From positions 1 through 52,085 of the forward strand of contig JFLJ01000111.1 in NCBI GenBank assembly GCA_000634115.1: a DNA stretch of 52,085 bases. The letters run 5' to 3'. Under the pieces are notes generated by a model. It was given only the letters and a program-made list of their open reading frames with translations. It searched no databases and was not told where the DNA came from. This stretch comes from Prochlorococcus sp. scB241_528O2. Lineage in GTDB: Bacteria; Cyanobacteriota; Cyanobacteriia; PCC-6307; Cyanobiaceae. The position numbers and the translations under genes were made by a program. Below are positions 41,044 through 51,602 of this stretch, in pieces (the stretch's first letter is position 1; each line of letters opens with the position of its first letter).

Positions 41044-41739
41044 TTGGAAAGAATCCCTGAACCTGAATTAATGGAAGAAAAAGAGCAGGTCATTTCTTAT
41101 GACGAAGCTGATTTTTCAGAAGGAGAAGTTAATCTAATTAATCAAATTAATCATTATCTTTTGAGAAAAGATATTTCTTTAAATGAACAAGATTTAATTG
41201 TTGATTTAGGATGCGGCCCAGGAAATATTTCTGAGAAGTTAGCTATAAAATGGCCTAATACTGAAGTGGTTGGAATAGATGGTTCTAAAGAGATGATTTT
41301 GAGAGCAGAATATAACAAAAGTATTTCTACTAATCAAAAAAAATTAAAAAATTTAAGCTACATATGTTCTGATATCAAAGACATTAAATCAAATAATTTT
41401 TTGCTTAAAAAAAGAATAAGTTTACTTGTAAGTAACAGTTTGATCCATCACATTACCAATCTTGAAGATTTCTTCAACACCATAAAAAATTTGTCTAGTA
41501 ATATTACTGTAAATTTTCACAAGGACTTAAAAAGGCCATTAGATGAAAAGTCTGCTCAAGGACTAAAGGCACAATTCTCAACTAAATATAATGAGATTTT
41601 GACTAATGATTATTATGCTTCTTTAAGGGCTTCTTTTACTTTTAAAGAGTTAAAAAATTTCATTTTAGAGAATGATCTATCCTCTTTAGATGTGTTTGAA
41701 GACGGTAATAAATATTTAATAGTCTATGGTAATGTTTAA
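41044..41739 (+). CDS. Class I SAM-dependent methyltransferase
   Basis: A 231-residue enzyme with a Rossmann methyltransferase domain. LIVDLGCGPGNISEKLA (about 52-68) is motif I, VVGIDGSKEMI is motif II, and SLLVSNSLIHHITNLEDF follows motif IV. The substrate is not evident; the N-terminal EADFSEGEVN is like that of methyltransferase_25/31 proteins. The frame opens with TTG at 41044; the ATG at 41071 is an alternative start that loses nine residues. It is divergent from nrdJ and 31 bp before prfC, so it may share a transcript with that release factor. Confidence 0.78.
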   Translation: MERIPEPELMEEKEQVISYDEADFSEGEVNLINQINHYLLRKDISLNEQDLIVDLGCGPGNISEKLAIKWPNTEVVGIDGSKEMILRAEYNKSISTNQKKLKNLSYICSDIKDIKSNNFLLKKRISLLVSNSLIHHITNLEDFFNTIKNLSSNITVNFHKDLKRPLDEKSAQGLKAQFSTKYNEILTNDYYASLRASFTFKELKNFILENDLSSLDVFEDGNKYLIVYGNV

Positions 41740-41770
41740 GAACTGAGTGAATGGCCCTTATATTATATAG

Positions 41771-43408
41771 ATGAGCTTAGGTACTACAATTCTAAATAAT
41801 AAAGACATACTAGATGCGGTAAATAAAAGAAGAAATTTTGCCATTATTTCACATCCAGATGCTGGGAAAACGACTCTTACTGAGAAGCTTCTTTTATATG
41901 GAGGTGCCATTCAACAAGCAGGCGCAGTAAAGGCGAGGGGTAATCAGAGAAAAGCTACTTCAGACTGGATGGAACTTGAGAAACAAAGAGGTATTTCTAT
42001 TACATCAACTGTATTGCAATTTGAATATGAAAGATCAGTAATCAATCTATTAGATACACCAGGTCACCAAGATTTCTCCGAAGATACTTATAGAACATTA
42101 GCTGCTGCTGATAATGCAGTTATGTTGGAAGATGCTGCTAAAGGACTAGAACCTCAAACTAGAAAATTGTTTGAAGTTTGCAAGATGCGAAAAATACCAA
42201 TATTTACTTTCATAAATAAAATGGATAGACCAGGAAGAGAGCCATTTTCTCTCCTTGATGAAATTGAATCAGAACTTGGATTAAATACTTTACCTATTAA
42301 CTGGCCAATTGGGAGTGGCGAGGAATTTAGAGGAGTTATTGATAGATTTTCTAGAGAGGTGATTTTATTTGATAAAGCCGTGAGAGGGAAACAATCGAAT
42401 GAGAAAAGATTAACTCTTGATGATAAAGAGTTATTAAAATATGTAGAGAGAGATTTACTTGAAAACTCACTTGAAGAATTGGAGGTTCTTGATGAGGCAG
42501 GATCAAAATTTGAAAAAGAAAAAGTTTTTAATGGATCTCTAACACCAGTTTTCTTTGGATCTGCAATGACTAATTTTGGCGTAAGACCATTTTTAGATAG
42601 TTTTTTAAAAATGGCTCAAAAGCCAACTTCAAGAAATAGTAATCAAGGGGATATTGAACCTGCAAGTGATGAATTTAGTGGGTTTGTTTTTAAGCTTCAG
42701 GCAAATATGGATCCAAAGCACAGAGATAGGGTTGCTTTTATAAGAGTTTGTAGTGGAAAATTTGAAAAGGATATGTCAGTTAAACATTCCAGAACTGGGA
42801 AAACAATCAGATTATCAAGACCACAAAAAATATTTGGGAAAGATAGAGAAGTAGTTGATGATGCCTATCCTGGAGACGTTATTGGATTGAATAATCCAGG
42901 TATGTTTTCTATTGGAGATACTCTTTATACTGGTAGGCATCTGGAGTACGAGGGTATACCATCCTTTAGTCCTGAAATATTCAGCTGGCTAAGAAATCCA
43001 AATCCCTCAGCATTCAAAAACTTTAGAAAGGGTGTAAATGAACTTCGTGAAGAAGGTGCTGTTCAGATTCTTTATGACTTTGATGAAAGCAAAAGAGACC
43101 CTATACTCGCAGCTGTTGGTCAATTGCAGTTGGAAGTAGTGATTCACAGGTTAAAAAGTGAATATGGTGTAGATGCAAGTCTTGAATCAATGCCATATCA
43201 ATTGGCTAGATGGGTTTCTGATGGATGGCCAGCCATTGAAAAACTAGGCAGAATATTCAATTGTAAAATAGTTAAAGATTGTTGGAATAGGCCAGTTATT
43301 CTTTTCAAAAATGAGTGGAATCTAAATCAATTTGTTGAAGACAATAATCAATTAAATATAAACAAAGTTGCACCTGTTGTTAGTGGAGTCGAACCAATTG
43401 TTTTATAA
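41771..43408 (+). CDS. prfC: Peptide chain release factor 3
   Basis: A 545-residue GTPase that recycles RF1 and RF2 from the ribosome after termination. G motifs are [15 protein letters not shown] (G1), RGISITSTV (G2), [16 protein letters not shown] (G3) and NKMDRPG (G4). The SEDTYRTL sequence after G3 is specific to RF3. Domains II and III follow, with [16 protein letters not shown] and [10 protein letters not shown]. Length fits the family. Confidence 0.96.
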   Translation: MSLGTTILNNKDILDAVNKRRNFAIISHPDAGKTTLTEKLLLYGGAIQQAGAVKARGNQRKATSDWMELEKQRGISITSTVLQFEYERSVINLLDTPGHQDFSEDTYRTLAAADNAVMLEDAAKGLEPQTRKLFEVCKMRKIPIFTFINKMDRPGREPFSLLDEIESELGLNTLPINWPIGSGEEFRGVIDRFSREVILFDKAVRGKQSNEKRLTLDDKELLKYVERDLLENSLEELEVLDEAGSKFEKEKVFNGSLTPVFFGSAMTNFGVRPFLDSFLKMAQKPTSRNSNQGDIEPASDEFSGFVFKLQANMDPKHRDRVAFIRVCSGKFEKDMSVKHSRTGKTIRLSRPQKIFGKDREVVDDAYPGDVIGLNNPGMFSIGDTLYTGRHLEYEGIPSFSPEIFSWLRNPNPSAFKNFRKGVNELREEGAVQILYDFDESKRDPILAAVGQLQLEVVIHRLKSEYGVDASLESMPYQLARWVSDGWPAIEKLGRIFNCKIVKDCWNRPVILFKNEWNLNQFVEDNNQLNINKVAPVVSGVEPIVL

Positions 43409-43459
43409 AGCCTTAATGGATTATAAAATCGGTTAGTCTGTTATTATTGGTAAAAAATT

Positions 43460-44134
43460 TTGGACCCAAACAGTAGAAAAAACAATAATGAAAAATCACC
43501 TTATGAAATTTTAGGTGTAAAAGAAGGTGCTTCTTTTGAGGATATTCAGAAGGCTAGAGATCTTAAAGTTAAAGAGGCTGGTGAAGATTTAATTTTAAAA
43601 GCGAAAATAGAATCCTCCTTCGATAAATTACTTATGGGGAGTTTGAAAGCCAGACAATCAGGAAACGTAAGCTATGAAGCTGTGAATGCTTCAAAAAAAG
43701 AAAAACAAATTAATCAATTTAACAATAATAATTTCCCACTACTTTCTAAAATAAAAAATTTAAATAATAACGCTAAGGACTCAAGTCAGTATAGTCTGCC
43801 AAAAATAATGCCCCCCTCATTTGATAATCTTTCAATAAAAATATCTGTTGGACTACTATTTTTAATTTTGTTATTTATCAGTCCAGATTCGAATAATAGA
43901 CTTTTGCTCTCTATCTCAACACTTATACTTACCTATACTCAAATTAAATCGGGGAAAAGGTTTATAGGTTCTCTAGGTTGGAGTGTTACCTTCCTTTCAA
44001 TAGGATTAATATTCGGGGGATTACTTGAAACTAATTCTTTCATCCAGGAAATATCAAACAATTCTTTATCAATTCAAAAAATACAGAGTATTCCTGCTAT
44101 GACCATTTTATGGCTAGGCGTAATTTTCTTATGA
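43460..44134 (+). CDS. CPP1-like J-domain-derived membrane protein
   Basis: A 224-residue protein beginning at a TTG. The first 65 residues resemble a J domain without the HPD motif (SPYEILGVKEGASFEDIQKA), as in the CPP1/DUF3353 family, whose plastid member is a chaperone-like partner of protochlorophyllide oxidoreductase. A polar linker follows, then three membrane segments in the C-terminal half. It ends against hslO on the other strand with no gap. Confidence 0.82.
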   Translation: MDPNSRKNNNEKSPYEILGVKEGASFEDIQKARDLKVKEAGEDLILKAKIESSFDKLLMGSLKARQSGNVSYEAVNASKKEKQINQFNNNNFPLLSKIKNLNNNAKDSSQYSLPKIMPPSFDNLSIKISVGLLFLILLFISPDSNNRLLLSISTLILTYTQIKSGKRFIGSLGWSVTFLSIGLIFGGLLETNSFIQEISNNSLSIQKIQSIPAMTILWLGVIFL

Positions 44135-45037
44135 TTAATTTTCTATCATTGATTTAATTTCTTTATAATTTATGAGATATTTATTTTTGCAAAATTCACA
44201 AACCAATTCTGCTTTGCCATCTTTCTTAAGTATGTCTTCTAACTCACTTTTATCAAGCATTTTCATGGCATTTAAACTTCTTTGTTTGGAACACTTGCAT
44301 TTAAAACTAACTTCTTGGGAACGAGCCTTTTCAGATATTGATTTATCGTCAATATCTGGGAATATATTTCTTATTAACGAAAGAAGATTATCTTTTGACT
44401 GAAATAGGTCTTCGCTAAAAGAATTAATTTCTTTACATCTTTCTTCAAGAAGTGAGACTAGTAAAGGGTCAGTATCTTTTTTAGGTAAAACTTGAGCTAA
44501 TAAGCCACCACTACAAATAACATTTTTATTTTGAATTTTTTCTCCAATGAATACAGCAGATGGAGTTTGTTCTGAATGATATAGATATGAAGCTAAATCT
44601 TCGGCAATATTCCCGTTTACTAATTCAACAGTACTTGTAAAGGGCTCTCCAATGCCGCTATCTCTAATTACATTTAAATATCCTGTGCCTAATGCTTTTG
44701 TGAAGTCAAAAGAATACTTATTATTGTCAATTTTGACTAAGTCTAATTCTAAATCAGGATTTCCTACATAACCCCTAACTTTTCCGTCTCTTCCTGCATC
44801 TACTAGCAATCCCTTTAGAGGTCCATCAGATCTTATTCTTAAAGTAACTCTCCCATGCATTATCTTCATTGAACTTGCTAAAAGCAGTGAAGCACTAAAT
44901 GCTCTTCCCAATATACAAGTTGTTAAGTAAGAAAGACAATGTCTTTTTTTAGCTTCTAGGGAAGATTCTGTTGTTAATACAGCTACTAATCTTATACCTC
45001 CATTTGCTGCAGTAGCCCTAACTATTCTATCCTTCAT
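44135..45037 (-). CDS. hslO: Redox-regulated chaperone Hsp33
   Basis: A 300-residue cytoplasmic holdase. The N-terminal fold has [20 protein letters not shown] and VRGYVGNP, and the C-terminal switch domain has the zinc cysteines in CKC and CEFC (from KCKCSK and [10 protein letters not shown]). Oxidation releases zinc and activates binding to unfolding proteins. All four cysteines are present. It overlaps the upstream ABC ATPase gene by 11 bp, so the two are cotranscribed. Confidence 0.95.
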   Translation of the reverse strand: MKDRIVRATAANGGIRLVAVLTTESSLEAKKRHCLSYLTTCILGRAFSASLLLASSMKIMHGRVTLRIRSDGPLKGLLVDAGRDGKVRGYVGNPDLELDLVKIDNNKYSFDFTKALGTGYLNVIRDSGIGEPFTSTVELVNGNIAEDLASYLYHSEQTPSAVFIGEKIQNKNVICSGGLLAQVLPKKDTDPLLVSLLEERCKEINSFSEDLFQSKDNLLSLIRNIFPDIDDKSISEKARSQEVSFKCKCSKQRSLNAMKMLDKSELEDILKKDGKAELVCEFCKNKYLINYKEIKSMIEN

Positions 45038-45674
45038 GATTTTCTTTAATAAAATTTTGGATTTTTCCTTTTTCCAGAGTTAATATCCTAGATGGAATGC
45101 CATCAAATAAGGCAGGTTCATGAGTAACAATAATAATTGTATTTTTATTTTTTAGATCAAGGATTAAATTTTTTACATCATTTCTCATTGACCAGTCTAA
45201 TCCAGCAGTTGGTTCATCAAGTAATAGAATTGAGGGGTTTCTAAGTAGCTGAACTGCTACAGCTAATCTCCTTTGTTGTCCTCCACTAAGTTGTTCTGGC
45301 GGTTGGGTCAGATTTAATTTATTCAAACCGACTTTATTTAAAACTATTTCTATATTTTTTTCTCTCAAAGATTTATGGCCTATTTTGAGTTCTTTCCCAA
45401 TGGTGGTACCTATAAAGTACCTTTCAGGGAATTGGAATACTACTCCACAAAACCACCTTCTTTGTCTAGAAGATAAAATCTTATTCTTCCAAGTGATTTT
45501 CCCTTTTTGGGGATTTGTTAAACCGCTTATTATTTCAACTAAGGTTGTTTTCCCAGAACCACTATTACCGCAAATTAAAATAATTTCATTTTCATGCACT
45601 TTTAAATTAAGATTGTCAATTATTTTTCTTTCACCAGTTTGCGGTTGATAAGATATTTCTTTTAAATCAAGCAT
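45027..45674 (-). CDS. ABC transporter ATP-binding protein (CbiO/EcfA-like)
   Basis: A 215-residue ATPase with Walker [14 protein letters not shown], a Q-loop FQFPERYF, signature [13 protein letters not shown], Walker [13 protein letters not shown] and switch His in VTHE. The FPExxF sequence after the Q-loop is typical of energy-coupling-factor and CbiO ATPases rather than other importers. No permease is next to it; the gene is coupled to hslO. The transported substrate is unknown. Confidence 0.85.
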   Translation of the reverse strand: MLDLKEISYQPQTGERKIIDNLNLKVHENEIILICGNSGSGKTTLVEIISGLTNPQKGKITWKNKILSSRQRRWFCGVVFQFPERYFIGTTIGKELKIGHKSLREKNIEIVLNKVGLNKLNLTQPPEQLSGGQQRRLAVAVQLLRNPSILLLDEPTAGLDWSMRNDVKNLILDLKNKNTIIIVTHEPALFDGIPSRILTLEKGKIQNFIKENHEG

Positions 45675-45757
45675 TATTAATTAAGTTAGAGGTATTTATT
45701 TTAATCTAGTAATAACTTATTTATAATAACTTTAGATCAAAAAAGTTATTAGTAAAT

Positions 45758-46201
45758 ATGAATATTGTTTTTAGAGAAGTTGATCCTTTTAACTGTTGGA
45801 TTTGGATAAGATTTTCAGAATCACCAACTCAAGATGAAAAAAATTATTTAGATGGTGTTTTTGATAGTTGGTACGTTTTAGGAAGGTTAGGAGGATTTAA
45901 TTCTGAAAATTTGCAAACTCATGAAGAAGGTTCAGATCTTAGTTGGATGTCCTACGATAATGACCAAAAAAATGCATCTCTCCCCGCTTTAATGCATAAT
46001 TTAGGGATTATGGAATATCAAAACTTATGGGGAAGATGTTGGGTTGATTTTGGAACTTCAGACTCTCTTTCAATAGATATTTTAATTAATTCTTTGAATG
46101 AGATATCAAATAATTATGTAAAAATTGAAGAGTTAATTATTGGTGGTGAAAATAATGATTGGGCTATTCAAGAACATGAAGATTTAGTTTTCAAAGATTA
46201 A
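45758..46201 (+). CDS. DUF3531 protein
   Basis: A 147-residue soluble protein. The start MNIVFREVDPFNCWIWIRF and later DGVFDSWYVLGRLGGFN and WGRCWVDFGTSD fit DUF3531, conserved in cyanobacteria and plants. Function is unknown. It is the first gene of a plus-strand run with rsmE and the DUF92 gene, separated by 9 and 6 bp. Confidence 0.78.
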   Translation: MNIVFREVDPFNCWIWIRFSESPTQDEKNYLDGVFDSWYVLGRLGGFNSENLQTHEEGSDLSWMSYDNDQKNASLPALMHNLGIMEYQNLWGRCWVDFGTSDSLSIDILINSLNEISNNYVKIEELIIGGENNDWAIQEHEDLVFKD

Positions 46202-46210
46202 GTGTTTTAG

Positions 46211-46984
46211 ATGGAAGACTTAACAAGATTAATTATTTCTCATGAAAGAATTGATAATATTAAGAACAATAATATAGAGCTGACTAATGAAGAGGCTCAT
46301 TACATTAATAAAGTAATGAGGATAAAAACTGGTAAAGAAATATTTATAGCTAATGGTCAGGGTTCATTATGGAAAGCTGTAAAAGTAAAAAATGATTGTT
46401 TAGAAATAATTCAATTAAAAAACCCCTATATATTTCAAGAACAAGAAGTTTACTTATTGGGCATAGCTGTTGTTATACCAAAAAGTGGTTTTGAGGATAT
46501 CTTAAGAATGTGCACTGAGATAGGAATTGATTTTATACAACCATTATTTTCAGAAAGACAGGTAAATAAAAATTTAAATTTTACGAAAAAACTTGTGAGA
46601 TGGAATTCAATTATTAAAGAAGCAGTTGAGCAAAGTGAGAGATTATGGAAACCGTCTATTTTAGTGGGTATGGATATTATTGAATGGATAAAAAGTAGAG
46701 ATAATCAAGAAAGAGTTTCAATTTCAATAACTAGAGAAGATACTAGTTATGACTTAAATAAATGGTTAAGAGAACAGCAAGAATTTGTAAATAAAAAAGG
46801 AGGTATTTTTTGGAATGTAATTGGCCCAGAGGGAGGTTGGTCTTCAAAAGAAATTGATTTTTTTAATAAAAATAATAATACCTTTGTTAAACTCTCTGAA
46901 ACCATCTTAAGAACTTCAACAGCTACTATTAATGCATCATCAATTCTAAACCAATGGAGAAATGATTTGGGAATAAGGAAATAG
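46211..46984 (+). CDS. rsmE: 16S rRNA m3U1498 methyltransferase
   Basis: A 257-residue SPOUT-class enzyme that methylates N3 of U1498 in 16S rRNA. An N-terminal PUA-like domain includes EEAHYINKVMRIKTGKEI, and the SPOUT knot has VVIPKSGFEDILRMCTEIG, NVIGPEGGWSSKEIDFF and LSETILRTSTATINA, the SAM-binding loops of the family. Length is normal. Confidence 0.93.
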   Translation: MEDLTRLIISHERIDNIKNNNIELTNEEAHYINKVMRIKTGKEIFIANGQGSLWKAVKVKNDCLEIIQLKNPYIFQEQEVYLLGIAVVIPKSGFEDILRMCTEIGIDFIQPLFSERQVNKNLNFTKKLVRWNSIIKEAVEQSERLWKPSILVGMDIIEWIKSRDNQERVSISITREDTSYDLNKWLREQQEFVNKKGGIFWNVIGPEGGWSSKEIDFFNKNNNTFVKLSETILRTSTATINASSILNQWRNDLGIRK

Positions 46985-46990
46985 ATAAAA

Positions 46991-47737
46991 ATGGTGAATT
47001 TAATTACAAATCAATTTTTTATAGGTTTTTGCATTAATTTTATTTTGATTTATATTTTCTGCAAGACCCCTTTGATGACAAAAGGCGGTTGGATAAGTGC
47101 AGGTATTTTAGGAACACTTTTGTGGGGATGCCTGTCCTGGCAGGGATGGATGTCAGTTGTAATTTATTTATTATTTGGATCTCTCGTTACCAAAATAGGT
47201 TTTAAATTTAAAAAAGAACAAGGAATAGCCGAAAAAAGAGGTGGGAGAAGAGGCCCTGAAAATGTGTGGGGCTCTGCAGCTACTGGATTATTTCTTGCCA
47301 TGATGACCAAATTTAATGCTGACAACATACTTTTGTTTAGAATAGGTTTTGCAGCAAGTTTTACTGCAAAGTTGGCGGATACTTTTGGTAGTGAAATTGG
47401 GAAAAGGTTTGGGAAAGATACATATTTAATTACTTCACTTAAAAAGGTTGAGAGAGGAACTGAAGGAGGAGTAAGTTTAGAAGGAACATTAGCTAGTATT
47501 TTGGGATCAATATTTATGGCTTTTGTAATGCTTTGTCTATCAATTATTTCTACAAAATCCCACTTCATAGTTGTTGCAGTCTCTGGATTTTTGGCAACGC
47601 TTTCTGAAAGTATTATTGGTGCTAAATTTCAAAACAAATATAAATTAAGTAATGAATTGGTAAATGCTATCCAGACAAGTATTGCTTCGATTTTTGCTAT
47701 CTTTTCGATTATCTTATACTCATATTTTTTAAATTAA
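46991..47737 (+). CDS. DUF92 membrane protein (VTE6-like phytyl-phosphate kinase)
   Basis: A 248-residue protein with about six membrane segments. KGGWISAGILGTLLWG, RRGPENVWGSAATG, AKLADTFGSEIGK and VSLEGTLASILGS are the DUF92 signatures. The plant and cyanobacterial branch includes VTE6, which phosphorylates phytyl phosphate from chlorophyll breakdown for tocopherol synthesis. That function is likely but not shown here. It lies 6 bp after rsmE. Confidence 0.85.
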   Translation: MVNLITNQFFIGFCINFILIYIFCKTPLMTKGGWISAGILGTLLWGCLSWQGWMSVVIYLLFGSLVTKIGFKFKKEQGIAEKRGGRRGPENVWGSAATGLFLAMMTKFNADNILLFRIGFAASFTAKLADTFGSEIGKRFGKDTYLITSLKKVERGTEGGVSLEGTLASILGSIFMAFVMLCLSIISTKSHFIVVAVSGFLATLSESIIGAKFQNKYKLSNELVNAIQTSIASIFAIFSIILYSYFLN

Positions 47738-47753
47738 AAATATTAGGAAAGTC

Positions 47754-48398
47754 CTAGGAATCCTTCCATTTTGTAAGAATTTCCCAGCTCTTCAGTCTTT
47801 GGTAAATCCAGAAATGACCTTCGGAATTTAGATGAATTCCATCATGCGTAATCCAATTTTTACTCCTTTTATCAGAGTACATTTCTCTAAAAGTAGGAAG
47901 AAATGGGACATTCTGATTGAGGCATACTTCCTCCATTCTCCTTTCATAAGAATTACAAAAATCATTTGAGTACCATAGACATCCTGCGAACGGCATTTTG
48001 CTTTCGTCAACTGGTGTCAGACCAATAACAAAGACATTTGTTTGAGAGTTCATTTCATTAATTAGTCTCTCTAAACCATATTCAAATCCATCTATATTTA
48101 ATTGATGCCTTCCGTTTTTCTGACCAATTGCTGCAGTGTCATTAAGACCAACATTTAGCAGGATTGCTTTAGGTTTATTTCTTCTCGTTTCTCCTCTAGA
48201 TGACCACTCTTTTTCCCATCTAGATGAAACTTTTTCTATCCCATCTCCCCTTACGCCAAGTTGATAAATTACTGGCCCATTTTGGTTATTGCTCCAATCT
48301 TTTCTAAGCCTCTCACACCATCCTCCTCCTTCATTATCTCCCCATCCATAAACTGAGCTATCTCCAATTACAACTAGCTGTTTTGGTAAACTAATCAC
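47754..48398 (-). CDS. SGNH/GDSL-family hydrolase
   Basis: A 214-residue hydrolase with all four SGNH blocks. VIGDSSVYGWGDNEGG gives the nucleophile Ser, GVRGDGIE the Gly block, LLNVGLNDT the Asn block, and THDGIHLNSEGH the Asp-His pair. It has no signal peptide. Substrates may be esters or thioesters; none can be inferred. It is convergent with the DUF92 gene and on the same strand as the phosphonate transporter. Confidence 0.88.
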   Translation of the reverse strand: MISLPKQLVVIGDSSVYGWGDNEGGGWCERLRKDWSNNQNGPVIYQLGVRGDGIEKVSSRWEKEWSSRGETRRNKPKAILLNVGLNDTAAIGQKNGRHQLNIDGFEYGLERLINEMNSQTNVFVIGLTPVDESKMPFAGCLWYSNDFCNSYERRMEEVCLNQNVPFLPTFREMYSDKRSKNWITHDGIHLNSEGHFWIYQRLKSWEILTKWKDS

Positions 48399-48447
48399 TA
48401 TAACCGGAAAAAAATAATTACTTGATTCAACAAATTATTCTTACAAA

Positions 48448-49950
48448 TCAAGTTAAACTATTTTTGATTTTACCATTTATTAATTCGCCAACTATTGCAA
48501 TGGAGCTATAAGCCATCAAAACTATTGTAATTTCTCGCAATGCGAAGGAACTTAGTGATTCTTGTAATTGCCAACCTAGACCAACACTTCCAATAACCCC
48601 AACAATTGCAGTTTCTCTAATAATTATGTCAGATCTATAAGCGCAATATGCTAAATAACTTTTTGCTTGTTGAGAAAATAAACCTAAAAGCCAACTAGTC
48701 TTTTTTGAGATTCCTAAAGATCTCATTGCAATATAATTTCTCTTGTCTTGTCTATCTAGATTTGTAAAAAGTAATTTGCATGTAATACCAGCGTTGTGAA
48801 GACCTAATGTTAAAGCTGCTAAAGATAAAGAAGGATTATTAAAAGTTAATAGAGTTAGAAGTATTAAAGGCGTAGGAATTAAACGTAATAAAAATGCAAA
48901 AATTTTTATAAGAATTTTAGAAGTATTGCTGTTAAAAATTAATATTAATAATGGAGGTAAACTAATTGCGATTCCTGTCGATAAAAGACTTAAAATTATT
49001 GTTTCAAATATAAGTTTTAAAAAATCTAATAATCCTAAATATGAACTTGATTTAAATAGAGATCTAAAAGAATTAAAATTTTCATAATTATTATTAAAAA
49101 CAAAATAAAGAAAATATGAAATTGAAAGTAAAATTGTTGCAAAAAAAACTGCAATAAAAAAAATAGATAGAATTTTATTTGTATTGTTAAATTTTATTTT
49201 TTTGAATATTAATTCAGAAAGAATTATCAAAATTGTTAAGGACCATAAATAAGTCCATAACTCTCTAAAATTCAAAGTTTGGAAAGATAAAAAAATACTA
49301 GTACCAATTCCTCCAATCCCAAAAAGTCCTAAAATCACAGTACTTCTTATTGAACACTCTAATCGATATAAACCAAAGTTTTTAAATGTGTTTATTATTG
49401 GATTCCATATTAATGTTAATAAAGAAGAAAATTTAGGCGCATTTATTTGGTTTATAGATTCAAAAGTTTTGTAGTTAATAGTTTCTAATTGTTCAGCAAA
49501 AACTTTTGAATTTACAGCAATATATGGAATACATATAGATATTATTCCTATTGAAGAATTTATGCCATATATTTGCATTAATACTATTCCCCAAACCACT
49601 TCATGAATGGATCTTATTATTGTTAGAAAAAACTTTATTATGCTGGAGACAATATTTGGAATATTAAAGACTTTATAAAAAATATTTGAGGATAATATTC
49701 CAAAAATAGCTCCAAAAATAATACTTACTAACCAACTAAAAAAACCAATTAAGATAGTTTCATTTAACCTATTAATTACGGTAATAATGATTTCATTATT
49801 GATCTTGGGATTAAATGCAGATATTAAAAATTCTTGGAATAAATTAAGTCCTCCAAAATGTAAATTAGTTATTAATTGATACCCTAGAGGTATGCAAACC
49901 AAAATTGGAAGAAAAGATATTGAGGAATAGTTTAATTTTAATTTGTTCAA
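48448..49950 (-). CDS. phnE: Phosphonate/phosphite ABC transporter permease, fused double PhnE
   Basis: A 500-residue protein with about twelve membrane segments that contains two copies of a PhnE-type permease domain, roughly 60-250 and 310-495. Each has an ABC-coupling loop, for example EQLETINYKTFESINQINAP in the first and RNYIAMRSLGISKKTSW in the second. A fused permease replaces the dimer of ordinary PhnE. It is the last gene of the phnD-phnC-phnE unit, 4 bp after phnC. Confidence 0.88.
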   Translation of the reverse strand: MNKLKLNYSSISFLPILVCIPLGYQLITNLHFGGLNLFQEFLISAFNPKINNEIIITVINRLNETILIGFFSWLVSIIFGAIFGILSSNIFYKVFNIPNIVSSIIKFFLTIIRSIHEVVWGIVLMQIYGINSSIGIISICIPYIAVNSKVFAEQLETINYKTFESINQINAPKFSSLLTLIWNPIINTFKNFGLYRLECSIRSTVILGLFGIGGIGTSIFLSFQTLNFRELWTYLWSLTILIILSELIFKKIKFNNTNKILSIFFIAVFFATILLSISYFLYFVFNNNYENFNSFRSLFKSSSYLGLLDFLKLIFETIILSLLSTGIAISLPPLLILIFNSNTSKILIKIFAFLLRLIPTPLILLTLLTFNNPSLSLAALTLGLHNAGITCKLLFTNLDRQDKRNYIAMRSLGISKKTSWLLGLFSQQAKSYLAYCAYRSDIIIRETAIVGVIGSVGLGWQLQESLSSFALREITIVLMAYSSIAIVGELINGKIKNSLT

Positions 49951-49954
49951 CTAA

Positions 49955-50692
49955 TTAATATATTTTGTCTAAGTGAAACTTCTTTAAGTTAGATCTTTCA
50001 ATGTTGAAAAAAATTTTACCTTCCTTAATTCCAATAACTTTATCAAAATCTTTAAGTAAATCTAATCTATGTAATGCAACTAATGTTGTCTTTGGGGATT
50101 TTATATTGTTTTTATCTATATTTTCTAGTAGAAGGTTTTTAATTGTTGTTATTAATTTGGGATCTAAATTATTAAAAGGCTCATCTGCTATTAATATATT
50201 TGATCCTTGAATTAATGATCTAGCTATAGCCACCCTTTGTTTTTGCCCTCCAGATAGTTTGCTGATTTTTTTTGCGTAAATAGAGTGATGAAGTTTACAT
50301 AATTGCATATATTTATGAGCTTTTTTAAAAGAACTTATATTTAGTAAATTTTTAAAAGCGAAATAAAGATTTTTTTCCGCAAGGAGTCCACAATTAACAT
50401 TTTGTTCCGCTGAGAGATCTTCTATTAATCTTAAATCTTGCCAAATTGTTGTAATATTACGTTTCTGCTTTCTATCTAATTCATCGAAACTTTTTTTAAA
50501 TAATTTAACCTCACCCTTAGTGGGCTTAATAGTACCATTAATTACTGAAATAAGAGTAGTTTTTCCTGAACCACTTTTACCTAAAAGCGCAATTTTTTCC
50601 CCAGAATTTATTTTTAAATTTACTTTATTTAGGATCAGATTATTTTCGTATTTATAAGATATATTTTTTAATTCTAAAAGAGTATTATTCAT
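49955..50692 (-). CDS. phnC: Phosphonate/phosphite ABC transporter ATPase
   Basis: A 245-residue ATPase with Walker [14 protein letters not shown], signature LSGGQKQRVAIAR, Walker B ILIADEPFNNLDP and switch His in ALHRLD. KQKRNITTIWQDLRLIEDLS covers the Q-loop region, close to PhnC. It couples ATP to the PhnE permease. Its start overlaps the phnD stop by 4 bp. Confidence 0.9.
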   Translation of the reverse strand: MNNTLLELKNISYKYENNLILNKVNLKINSGEKIALLGKSGSGKTTLISVINGTIKPTKGEVKLFKKSFDELDRKQKRNITTIWQDLRLIEDLSAEQNVNCGLLAEKNLYFAFKNLLNISSFKKAHKYMQLCKLHHSIYAKKISKLSGGQKQRVAIARSLIQGSNILIADEPFNNLDPKLITTIKNLLLENIDKNNIKSPKTTLVALHRLDLLKDFDKVIGIKEGKIFFNIERSNLKKFHLDKIY

Positions 50693-51582
50693 CTAATTTT
50701 TTTTAACTTCCTCCCGATATCCTCTATATTTTTATACTTGTTTGCTTCTGCTTCAATAAATTTCTTTGCATGGAACATATCTAATATTTCTTTATGTGAT
50801 TTTTGATTTATATCTAAATTTAAGATTACTGATTTAAGTTCTTTTGTGAATCCTTCCCTGAATCTATTGTCTAGATCACCTTGAGCAACCCAATGATAGT
50901 CAAAATATTCTGGGGTAACCCAGAATAACTCTAAATTGCTTGTTCTTTTGGGATTATTTTTAAGGTTGTTATCCCAAACTTGTTTATTTAACGCACCAGC
51001 ATCAAATGCTCCGCTATTAACCAAAGATATTGTGGCATCATGACTCCCACTAAAACCTGCTTTCTTTCCTTTAAAGTGTTTAATTTCTACCCCTGCTTTA
51101 TTTAAGAAATATTCTGGCATTAATCTACCTGAAGTTGAGTTTTCAGAGCCAAAAGTAAATCTTAAATCTTTTAGTTTTTTAAGTCCTTTAATATTAGAAA
51201 TTGATTTGATTTCTAAATTTTTATTTACTATAAAAACACTTTTAAATTCCTTATCGATATCTCTTTGAGCTATAACAATTGAATTAGGAGTTTGAAGTCT
51301 TGCTTGAACTCCTGATAAACCACCAAACCAAACTAAATCTAAATCTTTTGTTCTAAATCCATTTACTGCTGCTACATAATTAATGACAGGAATGTATTTT
51401 ATTTCTACATCTAATTGTTTGGATAATTCTTTTGAAAATAAATTAAATCTTTTGTTCAAAATATCTTGATTCTGGTCAGGTATTGCTCCAACCTTTAAAA
51501 CTTTGGAATTTGACAATACAGGGGATGAAAAAATAGAAAGAAATATAGATGAACTAATTAAGAAATTTTTTAAGTTAAACAT
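50689..51582 (-). CDS. phnD: Phosphonate/phosphite-binding protein PhnD
   Basis: A 297-residue periplasmic protein with a signal peptide (FLISSSIFLSIFSSPVLS) and no lipobox. It has the PhnD pattern: VGAIPDQNQDILNKRF, YVAAVNGFRTKDLDLVWFGG, FGSENSTSGRLMPEYFLN and AGFSGSHDATISLVNSGAFD, the ligand-binding segments of the family. In Prochlorococcus PhnD1 binds phosphite and methylphosphonate. No C-P lyase or phosphite dehydrogenase gene is in the window, so the use of the substrate is not visible. It starts 20 bp after the aminotransferase gene on the same strand. Confidence 0.9.
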   Translation of the reverse strand: MFNLKNFLISSSIFLSIFSSPVLSNSKVLKVGAIPDQNQDILNKRFNLFSKELSKQLDVEIKYIPVINYVAAVNGFRTKDLDLVWFGGLSGVQARLQTPNSIVIAQRDIDKEFKSVFIVNKNLEIKSISNIKGLKKLKDLRFTFGSENSTSGRLMPEYFLNKAGVEIKHFKGKKAGFSGSHDATISLVNSGAFDAGALNKQVWDNNLKNNPKRTSNLELFWVTPEYFDYHWVAQGDLDNRFREGFTKELKSVILNLDINQKSHKEILDMFHAKKFIEAEANKYKNIEDIGRKLKKIR

Positions 51583-51602
51583 AATTATTTCAATTTAATG
51601 AA

